The position numbers were made by a program, and so were the translations under genes. Below the pieces are notes generated by a model. The model was not told the origin of the DNA. It did no database searches and saw only the letters and a list, made by a program, of their open reading frames with translations. This document shows positions 9,068-17,335 of a stretch of DNA of 33,709 bases, one piece after another; the stretch's first letter is position 1; each line of letters opens with the position of its first letter. Source of the stretch: an uncultured Crocinitomix sp. (GTDB lineage: Bacteria > Bacteroidota > Bacteroidia > Flavobacteriales_D > Crocinitomicaceae); contig CAKZPK010000099.1 of the NCBI GenBank assembly GCA_937139035.1, positions 1 through 33,709 on the forward strand, read 5' to 3'.

Positions 9068-10174
9068 CTATTTTGATTGAATAAATTTTTCTAATTCTTC
9101 CTTGTCATCTGAGAAAGTAAAGACTTCCATTAATTGGTGGTAATCACCTTGATTCATACAATTTGTATGAGCAGCCTTAATGAATTCCATTTTATTGTCA
9201 TCAAAGCTAAATAGTTGGCTGATAGATTTAATTTGCTCAACTGTCATACATTTTTCACTTGCAACCAGTTTTGCAATTCTTAATTTATCATCTGCAAATG
9301 CCTCATTGTTAATTTGCGTAGTAATTTCTTGTATATCCTGGTCAGTTGTTCCGCATCCAGTGGACATGGTCATTGTCATATCTTCGTCTGTGTAGATATT
9401 TCCTTGTGACCCAACTGTAGTCGTTTCTTCATAATGAGTTGTTACACCATTATTGTCAGTGTTTGTAATTGTTGTTGATTCTTCTGAATGTGTTGTTACG
9501 CCATTTACAGTGGTTGTAGATGATGAGCTTGTTGTAGTTGTTTCTGTTGAAGAAGAAGAAACTACAGTGCCATTTCCGCCGCCGCCAACACCATTCTCAG
9601 TTACATTCCCTTGAATATTAACATTGGCACCCATGCCGTTTTCTGACAAGTTAATGTTAATGCTTACGTTTTCTCCATTAGCATCCTGCGTTGTAGAGGA
9701 GCTTGTAGTAGTTGTACTTGTAGATACATTTGTTGAAGTGTTAGTATTTGCATTACCATTATTAGTGTTTGTCACAGTGGTATTACCTTGTGGTAAATCA
9801 GTGCTGTGATAAACTACGTGTACTTGGTCTAGGGGTGCAGGAGCTGTACCTAAAGCTGATTCAGAAAAATAGCGTAATTTATATTTCCCTTTTTTTTCTA
9901 TAATTCTGTAGGTTATTATAGAGTCTTTTTTTACACCAATGTTTTTTTCAATGTTAAAAGATTTGTCAGCAGCAATAATACGGCAACTGTAATAAGTTTC
10001 GCTCAAGCCAGAAATGTTTACGTTGGTTTGTGCTTCCGTATTTTGTTTGACACCATTTAAAACTACGTAGAATTTTTTTCCAGTGTTTGAATAAAAGGTT
10101 GCGTCTCCTGTTCGCTGCGCAAAAATGGACAGACAAGAGAATAGAAAGGTAAAAAGTAATAGTTGTCGTTTCAT
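9068..10174 (-). CDS. Exported DUF4476 protein with Ser/Thr/Asn-rich linker
   Basis: 368 residues with a signal peptide (1-19, cleaved near IFA-QR). Residues 20-125 form a beta-rich N-terminal domain (ATFYSNTGKKFYVVLNGVKQ is typical of DUF4476 proteins). Residues about 130-275 are low complexity, rich in T, S, N and G, with two similar pieces (VNGVTTHSEESTT and NNGVTTHYEETTT). The C-terminus, about 278-368, is a helical DUF4476 domain (TTQINNEAFADDKLRIAKLV; KMEFIKAAHTNC). The function is unknown. No T9SS sorting domain is present, so a periplasmic or outer-membrane-associated location is likely. It has its own promoter and terminator and is probably monocistronic. Confidence 0.82.
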   Translation of the reverse strand: MKRQLLLFTFLFSCLSIFAQRTGDATFYSNTGKKFYVVLNGVKQNTEAQTNVNISGLSETYYSCRIIAADKSFNIEKNIGVKKDSIITYRIIEKKGKYKLRYFSESALGTAPAPLDQVHVVYHSTDLPQGNTTVTNTNNGNANTNTSTNVSTSTTTTSSSTTQDANGENVSININLSENGMGANVNIQGNVTENGVGGGGNGTVVSSSSTETTTTSSSSTTTVNGVTTHSEESTTITNTDNNGVTTHYEETTTVGSQGNIYTDEDMTMTMSTGCGTTDQDIQEITTQINNEAFADDKLRIAKLVASEKCMTVEQIKSISQLFSFDDNKMEFIKAAHTNCMNQGDYHQLMEVFTFSDDKEELEKFIQSK

Positions 10175-10216
10175 ATCATTAAATTTTTAATTGTCAGGAG
10201 TATTCAATAAGCGTAC

Positions 10217-10224
10217 CAAAATTA
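10217..10224 (-). promoter_or_regulatory. Candidate -7 element for the DUF4476 gene
   Basis: Minus-strand TAATTTTG fits TAnnTTTG and lies 43 bases upstream of the ATG, in the short gap after the recN stop codon. This argues that the gene is expressed separately from the recN operon. Confidence 0.45.
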
Positions 10225-10228
10225 CAAA

Positions 10229-11884
10229 TTAATTAGACAGTAGGTTGGCGGCGTTTTCTTTCGCGGCTTGCGTAATTTCTTCACCGCTAATCATACCCGC
10301 TAAAACATCAATTCTTTCTTCTCCTTCTATCGCTTGAACAAAGGTGTTTGTTTTACCAGCTGTTGATTGTTTTGAAACATGCAAATGCGCTTTCCCTTTT
10401 CCAGCTACTTGGGCGAGGTGTGTAATTGCAATTACCTGAATTGTTTTACCCATATTTTCAAATTCAACGGCCATTTTAGAGGCTACTTCACCAGAAACTC
10501 CGGTGTCAATCTCATCAAAAATCAACGTAGGTAAGTTTTTCTTTTCAGATAAAATAGACAGTACAACAAGCATGAGTCGCGATAATTCTCCACCTGATGC
10601 TACTTTCTTTATAGAAGAATAATTGCCCCCCAAATTGGTCTTGAATAAATAATCAATTTGATCTAATCCTGTTGCGCTTAATTTATCTCTTTCAGTCAAT
10701 TCAATTTTTAACTCAGCATTAGGCATTGCCAGGTTATTTAATCTTGTTTTAACTTCCTTTTCTAGTTTTGCTGTGGCTGCCTTCCTTTTTTCTTGAATTT
10801 TTTTTGCGTTGGTAGTTAGCTCCTGTTTAAGTTTGCTAATTTCCGTTTCAAGCATACTTATATTGCTTTCTAAAGATGCAATGGCATCTAAATCTGCAGA
10901 AATTGATTCTTGTAATTCTATTAATTGAGATACTTCACTCAAATTATGTTTGAAAGAGAGCGTATTAAATTGCTCTAATTGTTCTTTAATCACTAATGCC
11001 TCTTCCTCTGTATAGGAGTCGCTATCGTCATTATTTCCGACCTCTGCTTCTATATCGTCTAGCTCAATTTTTAAACTCCAAAGCCGTGCAGAAATGTCAG
11101 CAAAACTAGGATCAAACTGTTTTAATTCGTCAAATGTTTCAATGAGCGTTTTTATTCCTATTGAAGGAGAAAATGAATCGTTTTCAAAAACGGATGTAGC
11201 AAAGCTAATGGCGGTTTGTATTTTTTCAGCATTTTCAATTTTAGCAGATTTCTTTCTAAGTTCTTCTAAATTGATTTTAGCCAAATTGGCGGCTTCCAAT
11301 TCTGTCAAAAGAAAGGCCAAATAGTCTTTTTCTTTTCTGCTTTCAGCGTCTTTAACTTTTAGTTCAATTAAAGAGTTTACTTTATTTCTGTAAGAAGTAT
11401 AGGTTTTTGTATACTTGGAAACTAGCTTTTCAATTCCAGCAAAATGATCTAATACATCCAATTGAAAATTGGTGTTTAAAATCTGCAGAGTTTGATGTTG
11501 CGTATGGATAGAGACTAATTTTTCTCCCAAACTTTTTAAAACTGCAAGTTGTACAGGTGTGTCATTTATAAATGCCCTTGATTTTCCAGCGGTGTTAAAC
11601 TCTCGGCGAATTATGCAACTATTTTCATAGTCAAGCTCGTTCACTTCAAAAAATGAGTTTAAAGCCAGTTTAGAAATGTCCAACTCTGCCTCCAGCACAC
11701 ATTTTTTTGCAGACTGCTTTAAAACAGCTATATCTGCACGTTCACCAAGCAATAAATTTAGAGCTTTTAATAAGATTGATTTTCCGGCTCCTGTTTCGCC
11801 CGTAATAACTGTAAATCCTTGATTTAAGGTAAGATTTACGTTTTCAATAAGGGCATAATTTGAGATGTCTAATCGCTTCAGCAT
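10229..11884 (-). CDS. recN: DNA repair protein RecN
   Basis: A 551-residue SMC-like ATPase acting early in recombinational repair of double-strand breaks. The N-terminus MLKRLDISNYALIENVNL is diagnostic; Walker A is GETGAGKS (29-36). The middle (about 150-380) is a pair of coiled-coil arms rich in E, K and L. The C-terminal half has the ABC signature SGGELSRLML (430-439), Walker B LIFDEIDTG (454-462) and the switch-like THLAQVAG (488-495). The length is normal for RecN. It is the last gene of the bamD-rpoZ-coaBC-DUF4835-recN run, 73 bases after DUF4835, with a possible promoter of its own in that gap. Confidence 0.96.
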   Translation of the reverse strand: MLKRLDISNYALIENVNLTLNQGFTVITGETGAGKSILLKALNLLLGERADIAVLKQSAKKCVLEAELDISKLALNSFFEVNELDYENSCIIRREFNTAGKSRAFINDTPVQLAVLKSLGEKLVSIHTQHQTLQILNTNFQLDVLDHFAGIEKLVSKYTKTYTSYRNKVNSLIELKVKDAESRKEKDYLAFLLTELEAANLAKINLEELRKKSAKIENAEKIQTAISFATSVFENDSFSPSIGIKTLIETFDELKQFDPSFADISARLWSLKIELDDIEAEVGNNDDSDSYTEEEALVIKEQLEQFNTLSFKHNLSEVSQLIELQESISADLDAIASLESNISMLETEISKLKQELTTNAKKIQEKRKAATAKLEKEVKTRLNNLAMPNAELKIELTERDKLSATGLDQIDYLFKTNLGGNYSSIKKVASGGELSRLMLVVLSILSEKKNLPTLIFDEIDTGVSGEVASKMAVEFENMGKTIQVIAITHLAQVAGKGKAHLHVSKQSTAGKTNTFVQAIEGEERIDVLAGMISGEEITQAAKENAANLLSN

Positions 11885-11904
11885 AAGTCAGTCCACATTT
11901 ACTT

Positions 11905-11912
11905 CAAAAATA
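11905..11912 (-). promoter_or_regulatory. Possible internal -7 element for recN
   Basis: Minus-strand TATTTTTG matches TAnnTTTG, 20 bases upstream of the recN ATG in the only sizeable gap of the operon. AT-richness makes chance matches likely. Confidence 0.3.
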
Positions 11913-11957
11913 ATGAATTAATAGGATAGGGGGACTGAATTTATTTCGGAATCGAGA

Positions 11958-12866
11958 TTAATTCAAGATTTCTTGATAATTGCTTGAATTAACAGGATCT
12001 AATTTTTTCAAGATACTCACCGCCGCATTTTTTTCTTTCATTTCAGATTGAGAAAAAATATTGATTAATTCGGCTGTTTTACTTGTTAGGAAAAGTTGTA
12101 AGTTCATTGACCCTGGTCTAGAGCGTTGAACTTTATCAAGGCTTTGTAAAGTTTCCAAAATCTTTTTTCTACCAATCGATTGGTCGTTATAGAACTCATC
12201 TAAACCTAAGCGGTGATAATTGTAATAAGCATTTCTTAGTGGGGCAAATACAGGTTGTAACACATTGTCTACCATCCAAAATCTATTTCTTTTTTTAGAG
12301 GCGGATGCTGACCAACCTTCATCACCAGAATTTTTTGCATTATTGGCAATTTGTTGTGCGGCCTTAAAATAAGGGTCGCCACCTTTTAAAGAGTACGTGT
12401 CATAATCATAACCTAAAATCATGTAAGCGTAAAATGAAAGCAAAGCAGACAAATTATCGCGATACTGATAATTACTCATAGGTAAGATTGCAGAGTTTCT
12501 TAAATAACTAATAGCAAAATCAGCATCAACATGATTAAATACCGTTGAGTTGTATCCTGTGTTGAATACTGGGCGAGATGATTGTACTTGAATTTTACCT
12601 TTAAAAGTTGTTGTTGTAGGTAAATCTGTCATTGTAATTAGAATATTACAATTAATACGTTCTTCAATTTCAAAAATGTCACTGGTCCATTTCGTGGTAT
12701 TCATATAATCATAAATAGCACTTTCTAATTCGTCAAACGTTTCATTTTCTACAGGGCCAACTTGTAGTGCTGGTGCAGATTGAATGTTAACTTGGCAATT
12801 CAGTTCTTGAGTCAATCCGCTTAAAGATTGAACAAACAATAGTAGTATTAGAAATGTTTTTTTCAT
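11958..12866 (-). CDS. DUF4835 family exported protein (PorD-like)
   Basis: 302 residues with a signal peptide (1-19, cleaved near GLT-QE) and the opening LNCQVNIQSAPALQVG typical of DUF4835. Other conserved blocks visible are DYMNTTKWTSDIFE, YYNYHRLGLDEFY and the C-terminal LKKLDPVNSSNY. The family is essentially restricted to Bacteroidota and sits between coaBC and recN in many of their genomes; some annotations link it to the T9SS under the name PorD, which I cannot verify from sequence. Its ATG directly abuts the coaBC stop codon (no intervening base), indicating translational coupling. Confidence 0.83.
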   Translation of the reverse strand: MKKTFLILLLFVQSLSGLTQELNCQVNIQSAPALQVGPVENETFDELESAIYDYMNTTKWTSDIFEIEERINCNILITMTDLPTTTTFKGKIQVQSSRPVFNTGYNSTVFNHVDADFAISYLRNSAILPMSNYQYRDNLSALLSFYAYMILGYDYDTYSLKGGDPYFKAAQQIANNAKNSGDEGWSASASKKRNRFWMVDNVLQPVFAPLRNAYYNYHRLGLDEFYNDQSIGRKKILETLQSLDKVQRSRPGSMNLQLFLTSKTAELINIFSQSEMKEKNAAVSILKKLDPVNSSNYQEILN

Positions 12867-14063
12867 TTAATGATCTCTTTCAATTTCGTCCAATATATCA
12901 TTCATTACACTAGACTTAACCTTTAACTCAAAATTAATCAATTTATTGTTATGTTTAATGAAGGTTACTTTGTTTGTGTTATGACCAAATCCTGCGCCTT
13001 TGTCTCTAAGAGAATTCAGCACTAATAAATCAAGATTTTTGCGTTCAAATTTTCCGCGGCCATTTTCAATTTCGTTGTTGGTTTCTAGTGCAAAGCCAAC
13101 TAAATATTGCGTGTCATTTTTATTTTTGCCTGCCCATGAAAGAATGTCAGGATTTTTAACCAATTCAATGGTCATTTTATCCGTTTTCTTTTTAATTTTT
13201 TCAAAGGCTGGGTTGGCTGGACGATAATCTGCAACTGCAGCACTAAAAATGCCAATATCCATTTGTGCCCAATTTGTTTGCACGGCGCTGAACATTTCCT
13301 GGGCGGTTTCAACAGCAATAACTTTTATACCTTGATCTTTTACTTTTTCATGCGTAGGACCTGTAACCAAAACTACATTAGCCCCTCGAGCAGCACAAGC
13401 ATCTGCTAATAGTACACCTGTTTTACCACTTGATCGATTTCCAATATAACGTACCGGATCAATCGGCTCATAAGTAGGGCCGCCAGTAATTATAATTGAT
13501 TTACCTTTTAGGTTTGATTTTATGGCAAAGTGTTCGTCAATTAGTTCAGCAATTGTCTCAGGTTCTTCCATTCTTCCTTTGCCTTCTAATCCACTTGCTA
13601 GTTCACCAGAGGTTGGTTCAATTATACCAACTCCTTTCTCTTTTAAAATGCGTAAATTTTCAGTAGTGCTGAAATGTGTAAACATATCAAGGTCCATTGC
13701 TGGTGCAACCCAAACGGGACAACGTGCACTAAGGTAGGTTGCAATTAAAAGGTTGTCGCAATTTCCAGACACTAATTTAGATAGGCTGTTTGCTGAGCAC
13801 GGGGCAATCACAAATAGATCTGCCCATAAACCCAATTCAACATGATTTTCCCATTCTCCCTCGTCATTTTTTACAAAATCTATCGCAACAGGATTTTTAG
13901 ATAATGTTGCCAAAGTAAGCGGGGAGATAAAATCAGAAGAGGCCGAAGTCATAATTACTTTGACTTCAGCCTCTAATTTTATAAGTGCTCTAATAAGATA
14001 AGCCGTTTTATAGGCCGCAATACTTCCGGTAACTCCGATTAAGATTTTTTTTCCGGAAAGCAT
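12867..14063 (-). CDS. coaBC: CoaBC, bifunctional phosphopantothenoylcysteine decarboxylase / phosphopantothenate-cysteine ligase
   Basis: A 398-residue enzyme for two successive steps of coenzyme A synthesis. The CoaC half (1-180) is an FMN flavoprotein: GVTGSIAAYK (10-19), the catalytic histidine H74 in NHVELGLWAD, and PAMDLDMF (121-128). The CoaB half (187-398) shows ITGGPTYEPIDPVRYI and NRSSGKTG for nucleotide binding and FEKIKKK around residue 290. Two positions differ from E. coli Dfp: the catalytic clamp cysteine (C158) is serine here (S157 in GELASGLEGKGRM), and the PAMN asparagine is aspartate (D124). From memory these are usual in Bacteroidota and need not mean loss of function. It lies 6 bases after rpoZ and abuts DUF4835. 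Confidence 0.95.
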   Translation of the reverse strand: MLSGKKILIGVTGSIAAYKTAYLIRALIKLEAEVKVIMTSASSDFISPLTLATLSKNPVAIDFVKNDEGEWENHVELGLWADLFVIAPCSANSLSKLVSGNCDNLLIATYLSARCPVWVAPAMDLDMFTHFSTTENLRILKEKGVGIIEPTSGELASGLEGKGRMEEPETIAELIDEHFAIKSNLKGKSIIITGGPTYEPIDPVRYIGNRSSGKTGVLLADACAARGANVVLVTGPTHEKVKDQGIKVIAVETAQEMFSAVQTNWAQMDIGIFSAAVADYRPANPAFEKIKKKTDKMTIELVKNPDILSWAGKNKNDTQYLVGFALETNNEIENGRGKFERKNLDLLVLNSLRDKGAGFGHNTNKVTFIKHNNKLINFELKVKSSVMNDILDEIERDH

Positions 14064-14069
14064 TGTAAT

Positions 14070-14411
14070 TTATTTTTCTTCTTCAACTGGTGCTGATGAA
14101 TCTCTTACGTATACTTTTCCTTCAATATATTCCTGAATTGCAATTGCAACAGGCTTTGGCAAGCTTTCGTAAAATTTAGAGATTTCAATTTGCTCTCTGT
14201 TTTCAAATATTTCTTCTAAGTTATCAGTGTTTGAAGCAAACTCAGCAAGTTTACTTGTCAACTCCTCGCGCATCTCACTTCCAATCTGGTTAGATCTTTT
14301 TGAAATTGCAATTAATGACTCGTAGATATTTCCAGATTTATCTGAAATAGTTTCTAAGTCTCTCGTAATCGTTGTACGATCGGCGTTAGTGTTTTTATAG
14401 TTTATGCTCAT
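14070..14411 (-). CDS. rpoZ: RNA polymerase subunit omega (Bacteroidota type)
   Basis: A 113-residue protein of the omega/RPB6-like family in its Bacteroidota form. NIYESLIAISKRSNQI (28-43) is the conserved helix that embraces the beta-prime C-terminus. Downstream are an acidic helical part and KPVAIAIQEYIEGKVYVR. The length is usual for the phylum, longer than E. coli omega. It sits in an operon between bamD and coaBC. The start is preceded by an uncommonly perfect AGGAGG (14414-14419) that overlaps the bamD stop codon but is only two bases from the ATG. Confidence 0.9.
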   Translation of the reverse strand: MSINYKNTNADRTTITRDLETISDKSGNIYESLIAISKRSNQIGSEMREELTSKLAEFASNTDNLEEIFENREQIEISKFYESLPKPVAIAIQEYIEGKVYVRDSSAPVEEEK

Positions 14412-14413
14412 AA

Positions 14414-14419
14414 CCTCCT
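14414..14419 (-). promoter_or_regulatory. Perfect Shine-Dalgarno-like AGGAGG before rpoZ
   Basis: Minus-strand TAGGAGGTTATG: the first three bases are the bamD stop codon, then the full anti-SD complement, then two bases before the ATG. The spacing is shorter than the usual 5-9 bases, so initiation use is uncertain; a role in re-initiation after bamD is possible. Confidence 0.4.
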
Positions 14420-15248
14420 ATTTTCCTTCGTTATTTGCTCCCAAATCCGTGATAGCTTTGTCGGTTTGTTTTTTAATTGATTTTAACTCCCCAAGCTTAC
14501 TCGATTCTGGAAATGCGGCTACAAAGTTACGATAACTTTTTAGAGTATTGTTTAACCTTTCTAATTTTTTAGTTTGAACACTGTTGATTGCTAGCTCAAA
14601 ATTGCTCTTTACTAAGAGGTAGTAAATGTCTTCTTTGTACTTAGACTCTGGGTATTTTACTAACGTTTGCTCTAATGCAACCACGGCTGATTTGTAACTT
14701 TCTGTTTTGTAATAAAGCTGCGCGTATTCAAACTGTTTTAATTCCAATTTGGCACGTAAACCATCCATAATTTGATTGCAAGTGTCAATTCTTGAACTAT
14801 TGGGGTATTGATCAATGAAGATTTGTAGTTGATCTAATGCGTTGTACGTTTCAGTTTGGTCCAAGCTAAATTCTGGTGAATTTTGAACAGAACATAAAGA
14901 ACTTAAAAACAAGGCCTCCTCAGTATGCTTACTTGTTGGATACTGACGAATAAAACGCTTAAAGTAATAACCAGATAAAAAATAGTCACCTAATTTATAA
15001 TTACCCATGCAGTACTTAAAGTATAAGTTGGCACCTTCAGATGTTAATTTGTAAAAAGGAATGATTTGCTCCAATAAAGTTACTGAGCGCACATAATCAC
15101 CTTTTTCGTAATATTCAATCGCCGCTACTTTTTTCTCTTCAGGTGTGGCTTTAGAATTCTCTTTAATCATTTTATGATAATCTGAACACGACCCCATAAT
15201 GAGGACAGTCAGAATTAAAGTGAAAACGGATGTTAATTTTAAGTTCAT
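14418..15248 (-). CDS. bamD: Outer membrane assembly lipoprotein BamD
   Basis: A 276-residue TPR lipoprotein of the BAM complex, which folds beta-barrels into the outer membrane. The lipoprotein signal ends in the lipobox IMGSC (C21), and CSDYHKMIKENS is a typical Bacteroidota BamD start. Five TPR-like helix pairs follow, for example AIEYYEKGDYVRSVTLLEQI, YFKRFIRQYPTSKHTEEALF and LDQLQIFIDQYPNSS. The acidic/polar C-terminus ends in NNEGK. It is the first gene of the run that continues with rpoZ, coaBC, DUF4835 and recN, and is divergent from the lipid gene at 15422. Confidence 0.92.
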   Translation of the reverse strand: MNLKLTSVFTLILTVLIMGSCSDYHKMIKENSKATPEEKKVAAIEYYEKGDYVRSVTLLEQIIPFYKLTSEGANLYFKYCMGNYKLGDYFLSGYYFKRFIRQYPTSKHTEEALFLSSLCSVQNSPEFSLDQTETYNALDQLQIFIDQYPNSSRIDTCNQIMDGLRAKLELKQFEYAQLYYKTESYKSAVVALEQTLVKYPESKYKEDIYYLLVKSNFELAINSVQTKKLERLNNTLKSYRNFVAAFPESSKLGELKSIKKQTDKAITDLGANNEGK

Positions 15249-15267
15249 CTAATAAATTTAATCTCCG

Positions 15268-15294
15268 CAAAGATAAGCTTTGATTTGTTAACAA
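15268..15294 (-). promoter_or_regulatory. Candidate promoter of the bamD operon
   Basis: On the minus strand, TTG (15292-15294), a 16-base spacer and TATCTTTG (15268-15275), an exact TAnnTTTG match, 19 bases before the bamD ATG. Confidence 0.55.
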
Positions 15295-15371
15295 AAGTGA
15301 AAATTAGTCGGGTAAACGTAAAAATGTGAATAAAATTTCACGATAAATTGGGTAAATCTGATTTTTCCCTA

Positions 15372-15379
15372 TAATTTCG
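15372..15379 (+). promoter_or_regulatory. Weak -7-like element for the alpha-oxoamine synthase gene
   Basis: TAATTTCG differs from TAnnTTTG at one base and lies 42 bases before the ATG at 15422. Confidence 0.3.
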
Positions 15380-15421
15380 CAGCATAATTTATCCTAATAA
15401 TGTAGGGTAGAAAACAAAAAT

Positions 15422-16687
15422 ATGGCATTAGATATATTTGAAAAGATTAAAGCGAACCGTGGACCAATCGGTCAACACGCTAAAGGAGTGCATGGGTATT
15501 TTACTTTTCCAAAGTTGGAAGGTGAAATAGGAAATAAGATGATGTTCAGAGGCAAAGAGTGCCTTGTATGGAGCGTTAATAACTATTTAGGATTAGCAAA
15601 TGACCCGGAAGTAAGAAAAGCAGATGCAGATGCTTCTGCAGATTGGGGATTAGCTTATCCAATGGGATCTAGAATGATGACAGGACAAACTTCTGAGCAT
15701 GAAGCTTTGGAGAATGAAATTTCTGATTTCATGCAAAAAGAAGATACAATTCTATTAAATTTCGGTTATCAAGGAATGCTTTCTGCGATTGATTGTTTAG
15801 TAAATAGAAAAGATGTTATTGTATATGATAGTGAATCTCACGCTTGTATAATTGACGGTGTAAGATTACATGCTGGGAAAAGATTTGTTTTCCAACACAA
15901 TGACATGGCTAGTTTCGAAAAGCAAATGGAGCGTGCTACAAAATTAGTAGGCGAAACAGGCGGCGGAATTATGGTTATTACTGAAGGTGTATTCGGTATG
16001 GCTGGTGATCAAGGTGTATTGAGTGAGATTATTGAATACAGAAAATCTGGAAAATTTGATTTTAGATTATTTGTTGATGATGCGCACGGATTTGGTACGC
16101 TTGGAGAAACTGGTATGGGAACAGGTGAACACCAAGGATGTCAGGACGGAATAGATGTTTATTTTGGAACATTTGCAAAGTCAATGGCGTCAATTGGAGC
16201 ATTTATTTCATCTACAGAGGATGTAGTTGAGTTCTTAAGATACAACATGCGTTCGCAAATGTTTGCAAAGTCTTTACCAATGCCTTTAGTTGTTGGTGCA
16301 AGAAAAAGATTAGAGTTATTAAGAACACAGCCTAGACATAAAGAAAACCTTTGGAAAGTAGCAAGCACACTTCAAAAAGGATTGAGAGAAGCTGGTTTTA
16401 ATATTGGTAGAACAAATTCTGCAGTTACTCCAGTTTTCTTAACAGGAACGTTAGCTGAAGCAACAAATATCACTTTTGATATGCGTGAGAATTACAATAT
16501 CTTCTGTTCAATTGTGGTTTACCCAGTTGTACCTAAGGATGTAATTATGTTGAGATTGATTCCAACAGCCGTACATACTTTAGAAGATGTTCAATACACT
16601 ATTGATACGTTTAAGACAGTACAAGAAGGTTTAAAAGCTGGAAAATACAAGGCTGAAGATTTAGCTAAAGTTGATACTGATCAATAA
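15422..16687 (+). CDS. Alpha-oxoamine synthase (serine palmitoyltransferase / cysteate acyltransferase type)
   Basis: A 421-residue PLP enzyme that condenses an amino acid with an acyl thioester, with loss of CO2. Landmarks are NNYLGLAN (53-60), GSRMMTGQTSEHEALE (82-97), the PLP-stacking histidine in DSESHACIIDG (136-146), FVDDAHGFGTLG (217-228), and the Schiff-base lysine K253 in FGTFAKSMASIGAF. In Bacteroidota close homologues are either serine palmitoyltransferase (sphingolipids) or the cysteate acyl-ACP transferase that starts sulfonolipid (capnine) synthesis, which is associated with gliding bacteria. The sequence alone does not let me choose; 2-amino-3-ketobutyrate CoA ligase is less likely. 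It stands alone with a strong terminator, so no pathway partners are adjacent. Confidence 0.87.
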   Translation: MALDIFEKIKANRGPIGQHAKGVHGYFTFPKLEGEIGNKMMFRGKECLVWSVNNYLGLANDPEVRKADADASADWGLAYPMGSRMMTGQTSEHEALENEISDFMQKEDTILLNFGYQGMLSAIDCLVNRKDVIVYDSESHACIIDGVRLHAGKRFVFQHNDMASFEKQMERATKLVGETGGGIMVITEGVFGMAGDQGVLSEIIEYRKSGKFDFRLFVDDAHGFGTLGETGMGTGEHQGCQDGIDVYFGTFAKSMASIGAFISSTEDVVEFLRYNMRSQMFAKSLPMPLVVGARKRLELLRTQPRHKENLWKVASTLQKGLREAGFNIGRTNSAVTPVFLTGTLAEATNITFDMRENYNIFCSIVVYPVVPKDVIMLRLIPTAVHTLEDVQYTIDTFKTVQEGLKAGKYKAEDLAKVDTDQ

Positions 16688-16707
16688 GTAAAAACTGATT
16701 ATAAAAT

Positions 16708-16745
16708 AAAAAATGCGTTCTGACAATTGTCGGAACGCATTTTTT
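16708..16745. terminator. Strong bidirectional terminator
   Basis: Perfect 13-bp stem AAAAAATGCGTTC / GAACGCATTTTTT (16708-16720 with 16733-16745) enclosing a further self-complementary GACAATTGTC. A- and T-runs on both sides let it serve both the + gene ending at 16687 and the - gene ending at 16786. Confidence 0.92.
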
Positions 16746-16785
16746 ATTTCGTCACATCTACTGATGTGGAATTCTTTATGCTCAC

Positions 16786-17250
16786 TTATTGAGCAAGTGC
16801 TTTTTTTCCTTCTGAAATTAACTTCTTTGCTTTTAAATAACCAAGTGTTTTATAAATTGGTTTTTCTGAATAGTTAAGAAAATACATAGTAGGATATGCC
16901 GTTAAATAAAGGTCGTTAGAAAGCCTTGTTCCTTCTGGATGTTTTTCCATATCCATTTTCACATTAATAAAGTTGGCATTGAAAAACTCACCTACTTCAG
17001 CATCTTTGAATGTAGTTCTTGCCATCATTTTACATGGACCACACCATGATGCATATGCGTCTAAAAAGATGAGTTTATTTTCCTTTTGCGCAAGAGAAAG
17101 AGCTTCTTGCCAACTTCCATGAAAGAAGTCAATACCCGCCTCAGATGTTTTTTCTGAAATGTTTGTTGGGGCTTTTGCTAAAATTACGTCGTTTGCATTT
17201 GCTGTGTATCCTATTCCTAAAAGCAGTGCTAAACTTAATGTTTTGATCAT
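16786..17250 (-). CDS. Periplasmic thioredoxin-family protein
   Basis: 154 residues with a signal peptide (1-19, cleaved near ANA-ND) and a thioredoxin fold. The redox motif WCGPC (C70, C73) follows IFLDAYAS, and TTFKDAEVGEFFNANFINVKMD is typical of the thioredoxin_7 / DUF255-like exported group. The cis-proline loop is YLTAYPTMYFL. It probably reduces or isomerises disulfides in the periplasm. The C-terminus is short (KKLISEGKKALAQ) with no extra domain. It is convergent with the gene at 15422 across a shared terminator and divergent from menE. Confidence 0.9.
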   Translation of the reverse strand: MIKTLSLALLLGIGYTANANDVILAKAPTNISEKTSEAGIDFFHGSWQEALSLAQKENKLIFLDAYASWCGPCKMMARTTFKDAEVGEFFNANFINVKMDMEKHPEGTRLSNDLYLTAYPTMYFLNYSEKPIYKTLGYLKAKKLISEGKKALAQ

Positions 17251-17335
17251 TTTAATAATTATTTGTAGAGACTTTAATAGCTCTTAATTTTACATTCGTT
17301 ACAATATTAATTACTTTCAAGCAAAATTTGTTCCA

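Noticed and set aside
11888-11938. Seven-bp inverted repeat TCAGTCC/GGACTGA flanking the recN leader
   Set aside because: The arms are 37 bases apart and a transcript from the candidate internal promoter would miss one arm; there is no sign of a riboswitch or attenuator.
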